Source: Bacillota bacterium
GTDB taxonomy: Bacteria > Bacillota > Clostridia > Oscillospirales > Ruminococcaceae
DNA: 64,000 bases
NCBI GenBank assembly: GCA_023429785.1
Contig: JAEZDD010000003.1
Span: forward strand, 372,001-436,000
Direction of reading: 5' to 3'
In this document: positions 52,532 to 61,306 of the stretch, piece by piece
How positions within the stretch are numbered: the stretch's first letter is position 1
Layout of the letters: each line of letters begins with the position of its first letter
Notes under the pieces: generated by a model
Databases searched by the model: none
What the model saw: only the letters and a program-made list of their open reading frames with translations
What the model was told of the DNA's origin: nothing
Position numbers and translations under genes: made by a program

Positions 52532-53098
52532 ATGAAAATTAATGCTTTGAAAAGCAAAAAAGGCTTCACTCTTGTCGAGGTCATTGTTTCTTTGCTGATT
52601 GTCAGCATTATTCTCGCCTTCGCCACTTCATTTTTTTTCGTGGGGCAAAAGCTATTCAGCAATTCAATTAAAAACAGTAATAATAAAATCGTGGGCGATA
52701 ATGTCCTTAGCTTTTTGAGCGAAAAGCTTAAATATGCCGATAAAATCCAGATACTGAACAACTCATCCGTTTCAAGCGCAAAATATACCGGCATTTTTTA
52801 TATGACAAATAATATGCTGGGCTTTGATAAAGCTTCTTCAAAAAACAATAATATCTATGGTGAAAGCTATTATAACGGGAACAGGCTTCGGGTCACAGTG
52901 ACTGTTTTGGATAAAACCTCAATGAATATCAGTGTTAGCGTGATTTCCTCAAGCCTGACCGAGGTTTTATATTCGACAAATAATGTAATTAAAATTCTCA
53001 ACCTCAATCTGACCTCCTCTGAAATTGAGATTGACAGCTCGCTTATTAACAAGCCGCTGATTAACCCGATAATTTCATTCAGCAGCAAAGCTGTTTAG
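52532..53098 (+). CDS. Minor pilin-like protein (PilW/PilJ-type)
   Basis: This 188-residue protein has prepilin leader MKINALKSKKG, then FTLVEVIVSLLIVSIILAF with Glu at +5. The body is Asn/Ser-rich with a predicted beta domain and no other recognised motif. Position and size fit PilW/ComGF-like minor pilins that prime assembly. GGGAGTGG lies before the ATG. Confidence 0.8.
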   Translation: MKINALKSKKGFTLVEVIVSLLIVSIILAFATSFFFVGQKLFSNSIKNSNNKIVGDNVLSFLSEKLKYADKIQILNNSSVSSAKYTGIFYMTNNMLGFDKASSKNNNIYGESYYNGNRLRVTVTVLDKTSMNISVSVISSSLTEVLYSTNNVIKILNLNLTSSEIEIDSSLINKPLINPIISFSSKAV

Positions 53099-53174
53099 CC
53101 ACTTTCCCCACTTTAAAGCTTTTTCATAAAATCAAATTTAATTTTTGCCAGCTATTAAAAAAGGAGAAAAACCG

Positions 53175-54839
53175 ATGATTAAAAATATTCCGATAGGAGA
53201 GGTCTTAAAAGAATACGGCTATATAACGGAAGAGCAGATTAAAAAAGCCCTGGAATATCAGAAATCAAACCAGGATAAAAGGCTCGGCGATATCCTTATG
53301 CTTCTCGGCTTTGTCACAGAATCTCAAATGCTAGAGGCGCTGGGGAAAAGGCTCGGCATCAAAAAAATCTCCTTCAACGATATCCCGATTGACGTTGAGG
53401 CTGTTAAAATTATCCCTAAAAACCTTTGCCTAAAGTATAATCTTATTGCCTTCTCTAAGGATGGGGGCCATCTTAAGGTTGCAATTAACGACCCTTTGAA
53501 TTATTATGCCATTGAGGATGTCAGACTTCTCGCCAACCTCCCTATCGAAATTTATCTTTGTGAAAAAACCATGATTATATCAGCAATTGATTATTACTAC
53601 GCTGAAATTGATGCTAGAAATGTCGCCGAATCGACAAGGCCTCAAATCACAGAGGCAACTGTCGAGGATACACCCTCTTCAGGCGACGAAACCCCTGTCG
53701 TCAAGCTCCTCAACTCGCTTCTGATAAAGGGCTATAACTCGAACGCGAGTGATATTCATATTGAGCCTTTTGAGGACAGCACCTATGTCCGTATCCGAAT
53801 TGACGGCATGATAATTGATTATGTCAAGGTTGCAAGCTCACTTCACACTTCAATTATTGCCAGAACAAAAATAATGGCGAACCTCAATATCGCCGAAAAA
53901 AGAGTCCCTCAGGACGGACATTTCAAAAAGACAATAGACGGGATTGAGCTGAATGTTCGTGTTTCGGTTATCCCGACGGTTTTCGGAGAAAAGGCTGTCC
54001 TTAGATTTTTGACGACGAACACTCAGCTCGATAACAAAGAGCATTTTGGAATGACGCCTGAGAATTATGAAAAGCTGAGCTTCATGCTGAACAAGCCTCA
54101 CGGGATAATTTATATCACCGGCCCGACGGGTTCCGGAAAGACGACAACCCTTTATATGGCTCTCGAAAGGCTTTCAAAAAAGCCGGTGAATATTTCAACC
54201 ATTGAGGACCCTGTTGAAAAGAATCTTCAGCGTATAAATCAGATGCAGGTTAATATCCAGGCGGGGCTGACCTTTGAATCGGGCTTGAGGGCACTTTTAA
54301 GACAGGACCCTGATATAATTATGGTGGGCGAAACCCGTGACGCTCTGACTGCTTCTATTTCTGTCAGTGCGGCAATTACTGGGCATCTCGTTCTCTCAAC
54401 CCTTCACACAAACGACGCTGTTTCCACTATTGCCAGGCTCACTGACATGGGGGTTGACCCTTATATGATTGCAAGCTCGCTGAATGGAGTTGTTGCGCAA
54501 AGGCTCATCCGAAAAATCTGCCCAAACTGCAAGAAGGCATATTCACCCTCACAAAACGAATTAAGCCTCCTTAAAACTGACGTTGAAAGGCTTTATAAGG
54601 GCGAGGGCTGCCATCTATGCAATTTCACCGGATACAAGGGGCGCCAGTCAATTCACGAGATAATAATTGTCGACAAGGAAATTGTCAGGATGATTAGCGC
54701 TAAAACGCCTATTGAAGAGATTTTTCAATATGCTGTGACAAAAACAAATATGACTACTCTTTTTAACAGCATGGCTGAGCTTGTTGTCAAGGGGATTTCA
54801 ACGACGGACGAGCTTTTAAAGCTAAGCTATAATGTGTAA
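53175..54839 (+). CDS. pilB: Type IV pilus assembly ATPase PilB (GspE family)
   Basis: This 554-residue extension ATPase has an N-terminal T2SSE_N/MshEN domain (about 1-150), then SDIHIEPFEDSTYVRIRIDG, Walker A GPTGSGKTTTLYM, the Asp box and Walker B (RQDPDIIMVGETRD), a His box (GHLVLSTLHTND), and a tetracysteine zinc motif (CPNC...CHLC) seen in PilB rather than PilT. ATG 53175 follows AAGGAG. It is the last gene of the operon, and no retraction ATPase PilT is encoded in this window. Confidence 0.96.
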   Translation: MIKNIPIGEVLKEYGYITEEQIKKALEYQKSNQDKRLGDILMLLGFVTESQMLEALGKRLGIKKISFNDIPIDVEAVKIIPKNLCLKYNLIAFSKDGGHLKVAINDPLNYYAIEDVRLLANLPIEIYLCEKTMIISAIDYYYAEIDARNVAESTRPQITEATVEDTPSSGDETPVVKLLNSLLIKGYNSNASDIHIEPFEDSTYVRIRIDGMIIDYVKVASSLHTSIIARTKIMANLNIAEKRVPQDGHFKKTIDGIELNVRVSVIPTVFGEKAVLRFLTTNTQLDNKEHFGMTPENYEKLSFMLNKPHGIIYITGPTGSGKTTTLYMALERLSKKPVNISTIEDPVEKNLQRINQMQVNIQAGLTFESGLRALLRQDPDIIMVGETRDALTASISVSAAITGHLVLSTLHTNDAVSTIARLTDMGVDPYMIASSLNGVVAQRLIRKICPNCKKAYSPSQNELSLLKTDVERLYKGEGCHLCNFTGYKGRQSIHEIIIVDKEIVRMISAKTPIEEIFQYAVTKTNMTTLFNSMAELVVKGISTTDELLKLSYNV

Positions 54840-54850
54840 AACATATCAGC

Positions 54851-54879
54851 TTTACATTTAATTTTTCTTGATGTATAAT
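54851..54879 (+). promoter_or_regulatory. Candidate sigma-A promoter for the GNAT gene
   Basis: TTTACA at 54851-54856 and an extended -10 TGTATAAT (TATAAT at 54874-54879) are 17 bases apart. Confidence 0.5.
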
Positions 54880-54922
54880 TATTATAATGACTCCAATATA
54901 ATTATAAAAAGGAGTGTTTTAT

Positions 54923-55420
54923 ATGAGCTTAAAATTCACTGAAGTTAAAGATGCCGAACAGATTAAGAAGCTTTCCATACTTGCCGATGAAATATGGCAT
55001 GAGCACTACACAGCTATAATTTCAAACGAACAAATTGACTATATGCTCGACTCCTTTCAATCCTTTGAGGCTATTCATGACCAGCTTTTGAAGCAAGGCT
55101 ATATCTATTATTTTCTTGAGATTGATGATAAGGAAATCGGCTATATCGGGATTAAGCATGACGGCGAAAAGCTCTTTTTGAGCAAGCTTTATATTTTAAA
55201 ATATTATCGCGGAAAGGGTTATGCCAGCCAGGCTTTTGAGCTTTTAGATGAGATTTGTCGCCAGAATCACTTGGTTGGAATATGGCTGAATGTTAACAGA
55301 CAAAATTCTGACAGCATTAAGGTTTATGAGAAAAAAGGCTTTAAGATAATTAAGGAGCATATTACCGACGTCGGGAATGGCTTCGTTATGGATGATTATC
55401 TAATGGAAAAAATGATATAA
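54923..55420 (+). CDS. GNAT family N-acetyltransferase
   Basis: This 165-residue protein has the GNAT core: strand-helix N terminus, EIGYIGIKHDGEKLFLSKLYIL (beta 4), the acetyl-CoA pyrophosphate loop YYRGKGYASQAFELL, and a C-terminal NSDSIKVYEKKGFKII. The acceptor substrate is not readable. ATG 54923 has AAAGGAG eight bases upstream. It is a single-gene unit between the pilus operon and trmB. Confidence 0.92.
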   Translation: MSLKFTEVKDAEQIKKLSILADEIWHEHYTAIISNEQIDYMLDSFQSFEAIHDQLLKQGYIYYFLEIDDKEIGYIGIKHDGEKLFLSKLYILKYYRGKGYASQAFELLDEICRQNHLVGIWLNVNRQNSDSIKVYEKKGFKIIKEHITDVGNGFVMDDYLMEKMI

Positions 55421-55425
55421 AAATT

Positions 55426-55452
55426 CCCTCAGGGGTTCCCTGAGGGTTATTT
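55426..55452 (+). terminator. Bidirectional terminator between the GNAT gene and trmB
   Basis: CCCTCAGGG at 55426-55434 and CCCTGAGGG at 55438-55446 form a 9-bp stem with loop GTT, with TTATTTT on the plus side and a T-rich tail (AATTTTTAT) on the minus side. Confidence 0.85.
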
Positions 55453-55484
55453 TATGCCTTGAAAAAAGCTTCTAGTCTATCTGA

Positions 55485-56156
55485 CTACACTTTGAAATAT
55501 GCTTCTAATCGGAAGATTGGCATCCCCATATCCGAAAAACGCTTCTCGTATTCAGTGATAATGTTCCCCTCAAACCCGCTGTTGTGCAAATCAAATGTAA
55601 CATTTTTCAATGTATATCCAAATCCCGACATACTGTTTATCGTGAACTCAAAAAACTTGGAGTTATCGGTTTTCATGAAGATTTCAGCAGTGGGCTTTAG
55701 TATTTTCTTATAAATTTTTAGATAATTTTCATGAGTGAGGCGGTGCTTTGAGTCACGGTTTTTTGGGAAGGGACAGCTGAAATTCAAATAAAGCCTTTCA
55801 ATTGAGCCTTCATCAAAATAATCCTCAAGATATTCAGCCGCACAATTAATGAAGCGGACATTCGTGATTCCACAGCTGATTGCGTTTTCAACAGCGGTAA
55901 CAATGACATTCGGCGTTTTTTCAACGGCAATAAAATTGATTTCAGGATGACGGCTCGCCAGCTCAATGATAAACTGCCCTTTTCCGCAACCTATCTCTAG
56001 ATGGACGGGTTTTGTATCGCCGAAAGCCTCAAGCGCATTAAACCTCTGCTTCTTCTCAAATTTATTTAAATTCATATCGTTAATATCAATCTCTAAAATC
56101 AGGTTTTTGCAAGCGTCAAGTCTTTCATCAAGGCGCTTCTTCCTTCTCATTCGCAT
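55485..56156 (-). CDS. trmB: tRNA (guanine-N7-)-methyltransferase
   Basis: This 223-residue SAM-dependent enzyme makes m7G46 in tRNA variable loops. Motif I is VHLEIGCGKGQFI (about 51-63), the acidic residue after strand 2 is in FIAVEKTPNV, and ITEYEKRFSDMGMPIFRL closes the protein as in TrmB. The motif normally reading FSDPWPKK is FSCPFPKN here, with Cys128 replacing the Asp usually considered catalytic. Everything else is intact, so the gene is not an obvious pseudogene. Confidence 0.92.
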   Translation of the reverse strand: MRMRRKKRLDERLDACKNLILEIDINDMNLNKFEKKQRFNALEAFGDTKPVHLEIGCGKGQFIIELASRHPEINFIAVEKTPNVIVTAVENAISCGITNVRFINCAAEYLEDYFDEGSIERLYLNFSCPFPKNRDSKHRLTHENYLKIYKKILKPTAEIFMKTDNSKFFEFTINSMSGFGYTLKNVTFDLHNSGFEGNIITEYEKRFSDMGMPIFRLEAYFKV

Positions 56157-56226
56157 TTTCTTCAGCCTTTCCTTTCGTTTTTATCCGATATAGTATAGCA
56201 TAATTATTATAATATAGCAATAAAAA

Positions 56227-56265
56227 GTAAAAAACAGCATACAGAATGAATCTGCATGCTGTTTT
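56227..56265 (-). terminator. Terminator of the MacB-type ABC transporter gene
   Basis: 56231-56245 and 56251-56265 form a 15-bp stem (one G-U on the minus strand, loop TTCAT), followed on the minus strand by TTACTTTTTA. Confidence 0.88.
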
Positions 56266-56287
56266 TATTTATAGTGCTTGCTTTAAA

Positions 56288-58657
56288 TTATTCTGTTCTT
56301 AGTGCAACAACAGGGTCCTTCTTAGCTGCAATTTTTGATGGGATAAAGCCGGCAATCAATGTGAGAACCATGCTTCCTAAAACTAGTATTACTGATGAGG
56401 TCAAGGTTAGCTGTGCTACATTATTAATCTGAATTGCACTGTTTGCAATCGCATTAATTGGTATTGTTAAAACCTGAGCAACAATGACACCGATTGTTCC
56501 CGCCGCGAAGCCGACGATGAGTGTTTCAGCATTGAATACACGGCTGATATCGATTTTTCTGGCTCCGACACTTCGAAGAATACCGATTTCCTTGGTTCTT
56601 TCAATAACTGATACATAAGTGATTATTCCAATCATGATAGAGGATACAACAAGTGATATTGCGGCAAAGCCAACAAGAACAAGAGTGATTGTATCTAAGA
56701 ACTTGCTTATAAGATTTGTTGTCGCTTCAGCTAGGTCTTCATATAAAACCTTATCTGTATCAGCCTTATCCTTATTATAATCATCTAAATAGCTTTTTAT
56801 CTTTTCCTTATTATCAAAATCCTTTGGATAAATATATAAGCCTGATGGCATTGTATCGCTTCCGATTTTCATGAGCTTCTCTTCTTTTTCCTTTGTCGTC
56901 ATGAACGGAACACCTGTGAACACATCATTGTTCGTGCCCTTTTGAGCAACAGCGATGTCAGATTTATTAGCATCCTCCATCATATATGTTGTTAATTCAG
57001 GTGTGTATGCAATTCCAGTATCAAGATAACCCATAGGGGCATCCTCTTTAATTCTGAGAATTCCTGTTACAGTCAGCTCAACACCTGTTGCCTTGTCATA
57101 AATCTTTGAGTATTCGCCCTCATTTGCCGCCTTAAAGGTTCCGTCCTGATTCTTGCTGTAATAATCATTGTTTGGTATTACCTTTGCAATTTTCAAGCCA
57201 ATCAGGTCGCTGATTTTAAAAGTATCCTTAACATCCATTCCTATCTTTTTAAAGAATGTATCATCAATTCTGTTATAGGAATTCACGACGAGAAGAACTT
57301 CATTTTTAGCTGTCGGATATTTGCTTCCTTCACCGATAAGGTCATACTGAGAGAGAACAAAATCCTTATTCCCAGGCAGCTCATTCCAATATCCCGATTC
57401 ATAGGCATTAGGTCCATATGTTTCAGTCGACATTGTCGGGAGAGTATTATACTTTTTGACTGCTGAGCCGCTTTTTGTCAGGACATTAACATCCATTTTA
57501 TAAGTATATGAAATCGAATTTGCGGCGCCGGGAAGCTTCGTGTCTAAGTTATTGACATAATTTATATAATCCTGAGTCAGAATATTTGCGTGAAGCTTCT
57601 GTTCCTTTGCCTTGTCATAGGAATATACTTCATCCTTATCAGGGAATTTTGAATTATCATTACTGTTATTTTTTATTGTTATTAAATCCCCCGAATAGCT
57701 TTTTTCAGCTGTTGAAATGGTAATCGGGAAGCCTGCCAAGGCATTTGTCTGAAGCTCGGAAATCTGATGATTCAAGCCGTTCGACAAGGCGAGAACCGTC
57801 GCAACACCAACTATACCTATGCTTCCGGCTATTGAGGTTATCAGTGTTCTAGCTTTCTTAGTCAAAAGATTTTTAAAGGATAGGCTTATCGCTGTTTTCA
57901 TTGACATTGAAGTCTTTTTTAATGCCTTCTTGTCTTGACGAGCATTGGTTTCCGCTGATTTTTCAGCCGGCTCTGTTACCGGATTGCTGTCTGAAACAAT
58001 TTCGCCGTCTAAAATTCTTATTACTCTGCTGCTGTATTGCTCAGCCATTTCGCCGTTATGTGTAACAATAATAACCAGACGGCTTTGTGAAATCTCTTTA
58101 AGGATATTCATAATCTGAATGCTGGTATGACTGTCTAGTGCGCCAGTTGGCTCATCAGCCAGAATTATATCAGGGTTGTTCACAAGCGCACGGGCAATAG
58201 CAACCCTTTGCATCTGTCCGCCTGATAGCTGGTTCGGCCTTTTGTGAAGCATTTCGCCTAGCTGAACTGATTCCAAAGCTTCCTTCGCCCTTCTTGTTCT
58301 CTCCTTTGACGAAACACCTGACAGTGTCATTGAAATCTCAACATTTTGCAGGACCGTCTGATGCGCTATCAGATTATAGCTTTGAAATACAAATCCGATT
58401 GAACGGTTTCTGTATGCGTCCCAGTCACTATCCTTAAAATCCTTTGTGGACATATCATTGATGATTAAATCACCTGAGTCGTATTGGTCAAGCCCACCTA
58501 TAATATTCAGCATCGTTGTCTTTCCACAGCCTGAAGGCCCGAGGATTGATACGAACTCGCTCTTTCGAAATTCAAGAGAAACACCCTTCAGCGCATGAGT
58601 CACGGTGTTCCCAACCTTATAATCCTTCACTACTTTTGTCAGCTTTAATTTTGACAT
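56288..58657 (-). CDS. MacB-type ABC transporter, fused ATPase and FtsX-like permease
   Basis: This 789-residue fusion has an N-terminal ABC ATPase (1-230): Walker A LGPSGCGKTTM, Q-loop FVFQSYNLI, signature QLSGGQMQRVAIARAL, Walker B IILADEPTGALD and His switch IVTHNGEM. A linker leads to a permease with one membrane segment (about 275), a large extracytoplasmic domain (300-655), and three C-terminal membrane segments containing the FtsX motif ERTKEIGILRSVGARKIDIS. Such proteins are mechanotransmitters exporting peptides, toxins or lipoproteins. No two-component system or adaptor is adjacent, so the substrate is unknown. GGAGG precedes the ATG. Confidence 0.92.
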   Translation of the reverse strand: MSKLKLTKVVKDYKVGNTVTHALKGVSLEFRKSEFVSILGPSGCGKTTMLNIIGGLDQYDSGDLIINDMSTKDFKDSDWDAYRNRSIGFVFQSYNLIAHQTVLQNVEISMTLSGVSSKERTRRAKEALESVQLGEMLHKRPNQLSGGQMQRVAIARALVNNPDIILADEPTGALDSHTSIQIMNILKEISQSRLVIIVTHNGEMAEQYSSRVIRILDGEIVSDSNPVTEPAEKSAETNARQDKKALKKTSMSMKTAISLSFKNLLTKKARTLITSIAGSIGIVGVATVLALSNGLNHQISELQTNALAGFPITISTAEKSYSGDLITIKNNSNDNSKFPDKDEVYSYDKAKEQKLHANILTQDYINYVNNLDTKLPGAANSISYTYKMDVNVLTKSGSAVKKYNTLPTMSTETYGPNAYESGYWNELPGNKDFVLSQYDLIGEGSKYPTAKNEVLLVVNSYNRIDDTFFKKIGMDVKDTFKISDLIGLKIAKVIPNNDYYSKNQDGTFKAANEGEYSKIYDKATGVELTVTGILRIKEDAPMGYLDTGIAYTPELTTYMMEDANKSDIAVAQKGTNNDVFTGVPFMTTKEKEEKLMKIGSDTMPSGLYIYPKDFDNKEKIKSYLDDYNKDKADTDKVLYEDLAEATTNLISKFLDTITLVLVGFAAISLVVSSIMIGIITYVSVIERTKEIGILRSVGARKIDISRVFNAETLIVGFAAGTIGVIVAQVLTIPINAIANSAIQINNVAQLTLTSSVILVLGSMVLTLIAGFIPSKIAAKKDPVVALRTE

Positions 58658-58841
58658 TTGTTCTTCCTCCTTATTGTATTAATAATATAATACAATACTA
58701 CAGTTTTGTTGCTGATTTGTCAATGCTATTAAAAATATTTTGAGCAGTTTTGTATGCTTTAACAAATATTTTATAAATTTTGCATAATTAATGTGATTTT
58801 CGCTAGATATTTACTTTTATAAGAAATATTTTTTCTGTATA

Positions 58842-58870
58842 TTGACAATTAGCTATTATTATGATATCAT
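58842..58870 (+). promoter_or_regulatory. Candidate sigma-A promoter for the SPFH gene
   Basis: TTGACA at 58842-58847 and TATCAT at 58865-58870 are 17 bases apart, 30 bases before the ATG. Confidence 0.5.
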
Positions 58871-58884
58871 TTTAATATCATAAT
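58858..58884 (+). promoter_or_regulatory. Inverted repeat over the SPFH promoter -10 (operator candidate)
   Basis: ATTATGATAT at 58858-58867 and ATATCATAAT at 58875-58884 are a perfect 10-bp inverted repeat with a 7-base spacer, covering the predicted -10. It could be a repressor site, possibly for the ribbon-helix-helix protein encoded downstream. Confidence 0.45.
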
Positions 58885-58899
58885 ATTGGAGGTAATTCT

Positions 58900-59841
58900 A
58901 TGGATAAGAATACAAACGGTTTTAAGGAAGAAAAGCTATTACGCCCTGTCAGCGGGTTCCCTATACTTATTATTAACTCGCTGCTCCTGCTGATTAGCTT
59001 CGTTCTTTTCACTTTCTGTGTTGTTAAGCTTGATAAGGGCTTTGACGCACTGGCTCTCATTGGGACACTTGCCTCAACAGCTTATTGGGTAATCGGTCCG
59101 ATTCTGTACGCAGGGCTAAAGGCTGTCAACCCGAATGAGGCCTCGGTTTTCGTTTTATTCGGCAACTATTACGGAACAATTTCAAAGCCGGGTTTTTTCT
59201 GGATTAACCCATTCTGCATTTCCGTTAACCCATCAGCGAGCTTGGGTCACGGCAAGAAGGTTTCGCTAAAGGCAATAACACTAAATAATGAAAAGCAAAA
59301 GGTCAACGACCGTGAGGGAAATCCAATCGAAATAGGCGTTATTGTTATCTGGCGTATTACGAATGCAACTAAGGCGGTTTTTGAGGTTGATAATTACAAA
59401 ACTTATGTTTCTATCCAATCGGATGCGTCTATCCGTCAGGTTGCCAGACAATATCCTTATGACATTTCAGAGGATGGCGATGAGAAATCACTTCGCGGAA
59501 GCAGTAATGAAGTCGCCAATGAGCTGAAAAAGGAAATCCAGAGCCGTGTTGAAATTGCCGGCATAGAAATTTTAGAGGCACGAATCGCTCACCTTGCTTA
59601 TGCTCAGGAAATTGCGGCGGCTATGCTTCAAAGACAACAGGCGGCGGCAATTATTGCGGCTCGTCAGAAAATCGTTGAGGGCGCTGTCGGAATGGTTGAA
59701 ATGGCTCTTAACAAGCTGTCCGAAAACCAGATTGTCACTCTTGATGACGAGAGAAAGGCAGCGATGGTTTCAAACCTTCTTGTTGTATTATGCGGAAATA
59801 AGGATGCTCAGCCTATCGTTAACAGCGGAAGCATTTATTAA
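58900..59841 (+). CDS. SPFH/band 7 domain membrane protein
   Basis: This 313-residue protein has two N-terminal membrane segments (about 22-44 and 50-72), then an SPFH domain starting AVNPNEASVFVLFGNYYGT with GFFWINPF and WRITNATKAVFEVDNYKTYVSIQ, and a helical C terminus (YAQEIAAAMLQRQQAAAIIAARQK). Family members scaffold membrane microdomains or hold proteases. A four-base gap separates it from a small ribbon-helix-helix gene, so the two form an operon. GGAGG precedes the ATG. Confidence 0.92.
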   Translation: MDKNTNGFKEEKLLRPVSGFPILIINSLLLLISFVLFTFCVVKLDKGFDALALIGTLASTAYWVIGPILYAGLKAVNPNEASVFVLFGNYYGTISKPGFFWINPFCISVNPSASLGHGKKVSLKAITLNNEKQKVNDREGNPIEIGVIVIWRITNATKAVFEVDNYKTYVSIQSDASIRQVARQYPYDISEDGDEKSLRGSSNEVANELKKEIQSRVEIAGIEILEARIAHLAYAQEIAAAMLQRQQAAAIIAARQKIVEGAVGMVEMALNKLSENQIVTLDDERKAAMVSNLLVVLCGNKDAQPIVNSGSIY

Positions 59842-59844
59842 TTC

Positions 59845-60021
59845 ATGGCTGACAAGAACGAGAAAAAACAGCTTCTTCTCCGTCTTTCCCCTTCTCTATG
59901 GAATGAAATCAACAAATGGGCTGAGGATGATTTTCGTTCTATAAACGGACAGATTGAATATATTCTCAGCGAAGCCGTTAAAAAGAGAAAAGGAATCCCG
60001 AAAGAAGAAAAAAAGCCGTAA
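59845..60021 (+). CDS. Small Arc-like ribbon-helix-helix protein
   Basis: This 58-residue protein starts MADKNEKKQLLLRLSP. The strand-helix-helix pattern (LLLRLSPSLWNEINKWAEDD, then SINGQIEYILSEAVKK) matches Arc/MetJ-type DNA-binding proteins that act as dimers. It begins four bases after the SPFH stop. No toxin gene is adjacent, so it is either an autoregulator of this pair (see the inverted repeat at 58858) or a protein-protein partner of the SPFH protein. Confidence 0.82.
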   Translation: MADKNEKKQLLLRLSPSLWNEINKWAEDDFRSINGQIEYILSEAVKKRKGIPKEEKKP

Positions 60022-60202
60022 GCAAAATATTCAAAATCACCCGCCTTTGTTACTTTTATTTGACTTTGCATTTACGCCAAGTTATAATGAAGGGAAAATG
60101 GCGGGTTTTTTAATTTATAATATCTACTGCATGGATACTTTAAACTTTTGGCATAAAAGCCAAAATGATACATACTATTATCTCAAGGGAGCGTGAAGCA
60201 AT

Positions 60203-60682
60203 ATGTTTTCGAATATTCAATGGAAGCCTTTAATAATCAGTATTGTCATCAGCCTTGGTATCGGCGGTCTTTCGGGATTTTTAATTAAAAACAGCATGGA
60301 GGTTTATAGGAGCTATAATCTTCCTCTTCTCGCCCCGCCCGGTGTGATTTTCCCTATCGTCTGGACAATTCTTTATATTCTGATGGGAATTTCGGCATAT
60401 CTTATTTTTGTGTCGGACGCTGATAGAAAACAGAAGACAAATTCACTTTTTCTCTATGGCTTGCAGCTCATTCTGAATTTTTTCTGGCCTATTATTTTCT
60501 TTAATATGAATATGCTGTTTTTCAGCTTTATCTGGATACTTTTTTTGTGGATAACCATTTTGCTGACTATTATCAGCTTTTATAAAATTAATAGACTCGC
60601 CGCATATTTATTGCTGCCATATCTTGCGTGGGTATCTTTTGCTGCATATCTAAATCTTGGTATTTTCGTATTGAACAGATAA
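60203..60682 (+). CDS. TspO/MBR family membrane protein
   Basis: This 159-residue five-helix membrane protein has family motifs LPLLAPPGVIFPIVWTILYILMGIS and a C-terminal PYLAWVSFAAYLNLGIF. TspO proteins bind porphyrins and other tetrapyrroles and are linked to stress responses; the ligand here is unknown. AGGGAGCG precedes the ATG. A terminator shared with bioY follows. Confidence 0.92.
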   Translation: MFSNIQWKPLIISIVISLGIGGLSGFLIKNSMEVYRSYNLPLLAPPGVIFPIVWTILYILMGISAYLIFVSDADRKQKTNSLFLYGLQLILNFFWPIIFFNMNMLFFSFIWILFLWITILLTIISFYKINRLAAYLLLPYLAWVSFAAYLNLGIFVLNR

Positions 60683-60714
60683 AAATACCCCCAGTATATT
60701 CTGGGGGTATTTTT
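60681..60714 (+). terminator. Bidirectional terminator between tspO and bioY
   Basis: AAAAATACCCCCAG at 60681-60694 and CTGGGGGTATTTTT at 60701-60714 form a perfect 14-bp stem with loop TATATT; T-runs lie on both strands. Confidence 0.93.
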
Positions 60715-60717
60715 AAT

Positions 60718-61251
60718 TTAAATATTTTTTAAAACCTTTTTCAGCCTTAAAACTAAGAAGGTTGCCAGAGCAATTTTAAGAATATCGCCGAAAATAAACG
60801 GGAACACGCAGTATACTAGCGAGGTCCATAGCCCTAGCCCTGTGACCAGCATAAACCACGCCGTCCCGAGGATATAACAGGCAAGAAGCCCCACCAGCAT
60901 TGCAATAGGCAGAAGTATTTTCTGCGTGAGCTTCGCCTTTTGTGAAATTATCCCGACTAGAAATGCAGCGAGGATGTAGCCTAATATATATCCGCCGGTC
61001 TTCCCGAAAACCGCACCAATCCCGCCATGAAAGCCGGCGAAAACAGGCGCGCCGATTAAGCCCAGCATAACAAATACAACCTGACTGATTGTCCCGTATT
61101 TTGCACCCAGAAGCCCGCCCGCTATAAATACGGCGAGGGTTGCTAAATTAATCGGGACAGGCCCTATCGGAACAACTATTTGAGAGAATACTGCGGTCAG
61201 TGCGGCAAAAAGCGCACAAAGAATAAGATTCTTTGTGAGTGATTTTTTCAT
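60718..61251 (-). CDS. bioY: Biotin transporter substrate-binding component BioY
   Basis: This 177-residue S-component of an ECF transporter has six membrane segments. Family patterns are visible: VPIGPVPINLATLAVFIAGGLLGAKYG, GAPVFAGFHGGIGAVFGKTGGYILGY, and a C-terminal FPFIFGDILKIALATFL. No ECF A/A'/T genes are nearby, so it relies on a shared module elsewhere. The promoter and probable BirA operator lie directly upstream. Confidence 0.95.
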   Translation of the reverse strand: MKKSLTKNLILCALFAALTAVFSQIVVPIGPVPINLATLAVFIAGGLLGAKYGTISQVVFVMLGLIGAPVFAGFHGGIGAVFGKTGGYILGYILAAFLVGIISQKAKLTQKILLPIAMLVGLLACYILGTAWFMLVTGLGLWTSLVYCVFPFIFGDILKIALATFLVLRLKKVLKNI

Positions 61252-61272
61252 ACTTTTTTAACTCCTTTTAAA

Positions 61273-61304
61273 TTGTCAACTGAATTTAACTTATAAGTTC
61301 ACAA
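61273..61304 (-). promoter_or_regulatory. Probable BirA operator of bioY
   Basis: TTGTCAAC at 61273-61280 and GTTCACAA at 61297-61304 are inverted half-sites (one mismatch) separated by 16 bases, as in TTGTnAAC-N14-16-GTTnACAA biotin operators. It covers the predicted transcription start of bioY. Confidence 0.7.
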
Positions 61305-61306
61305 TA

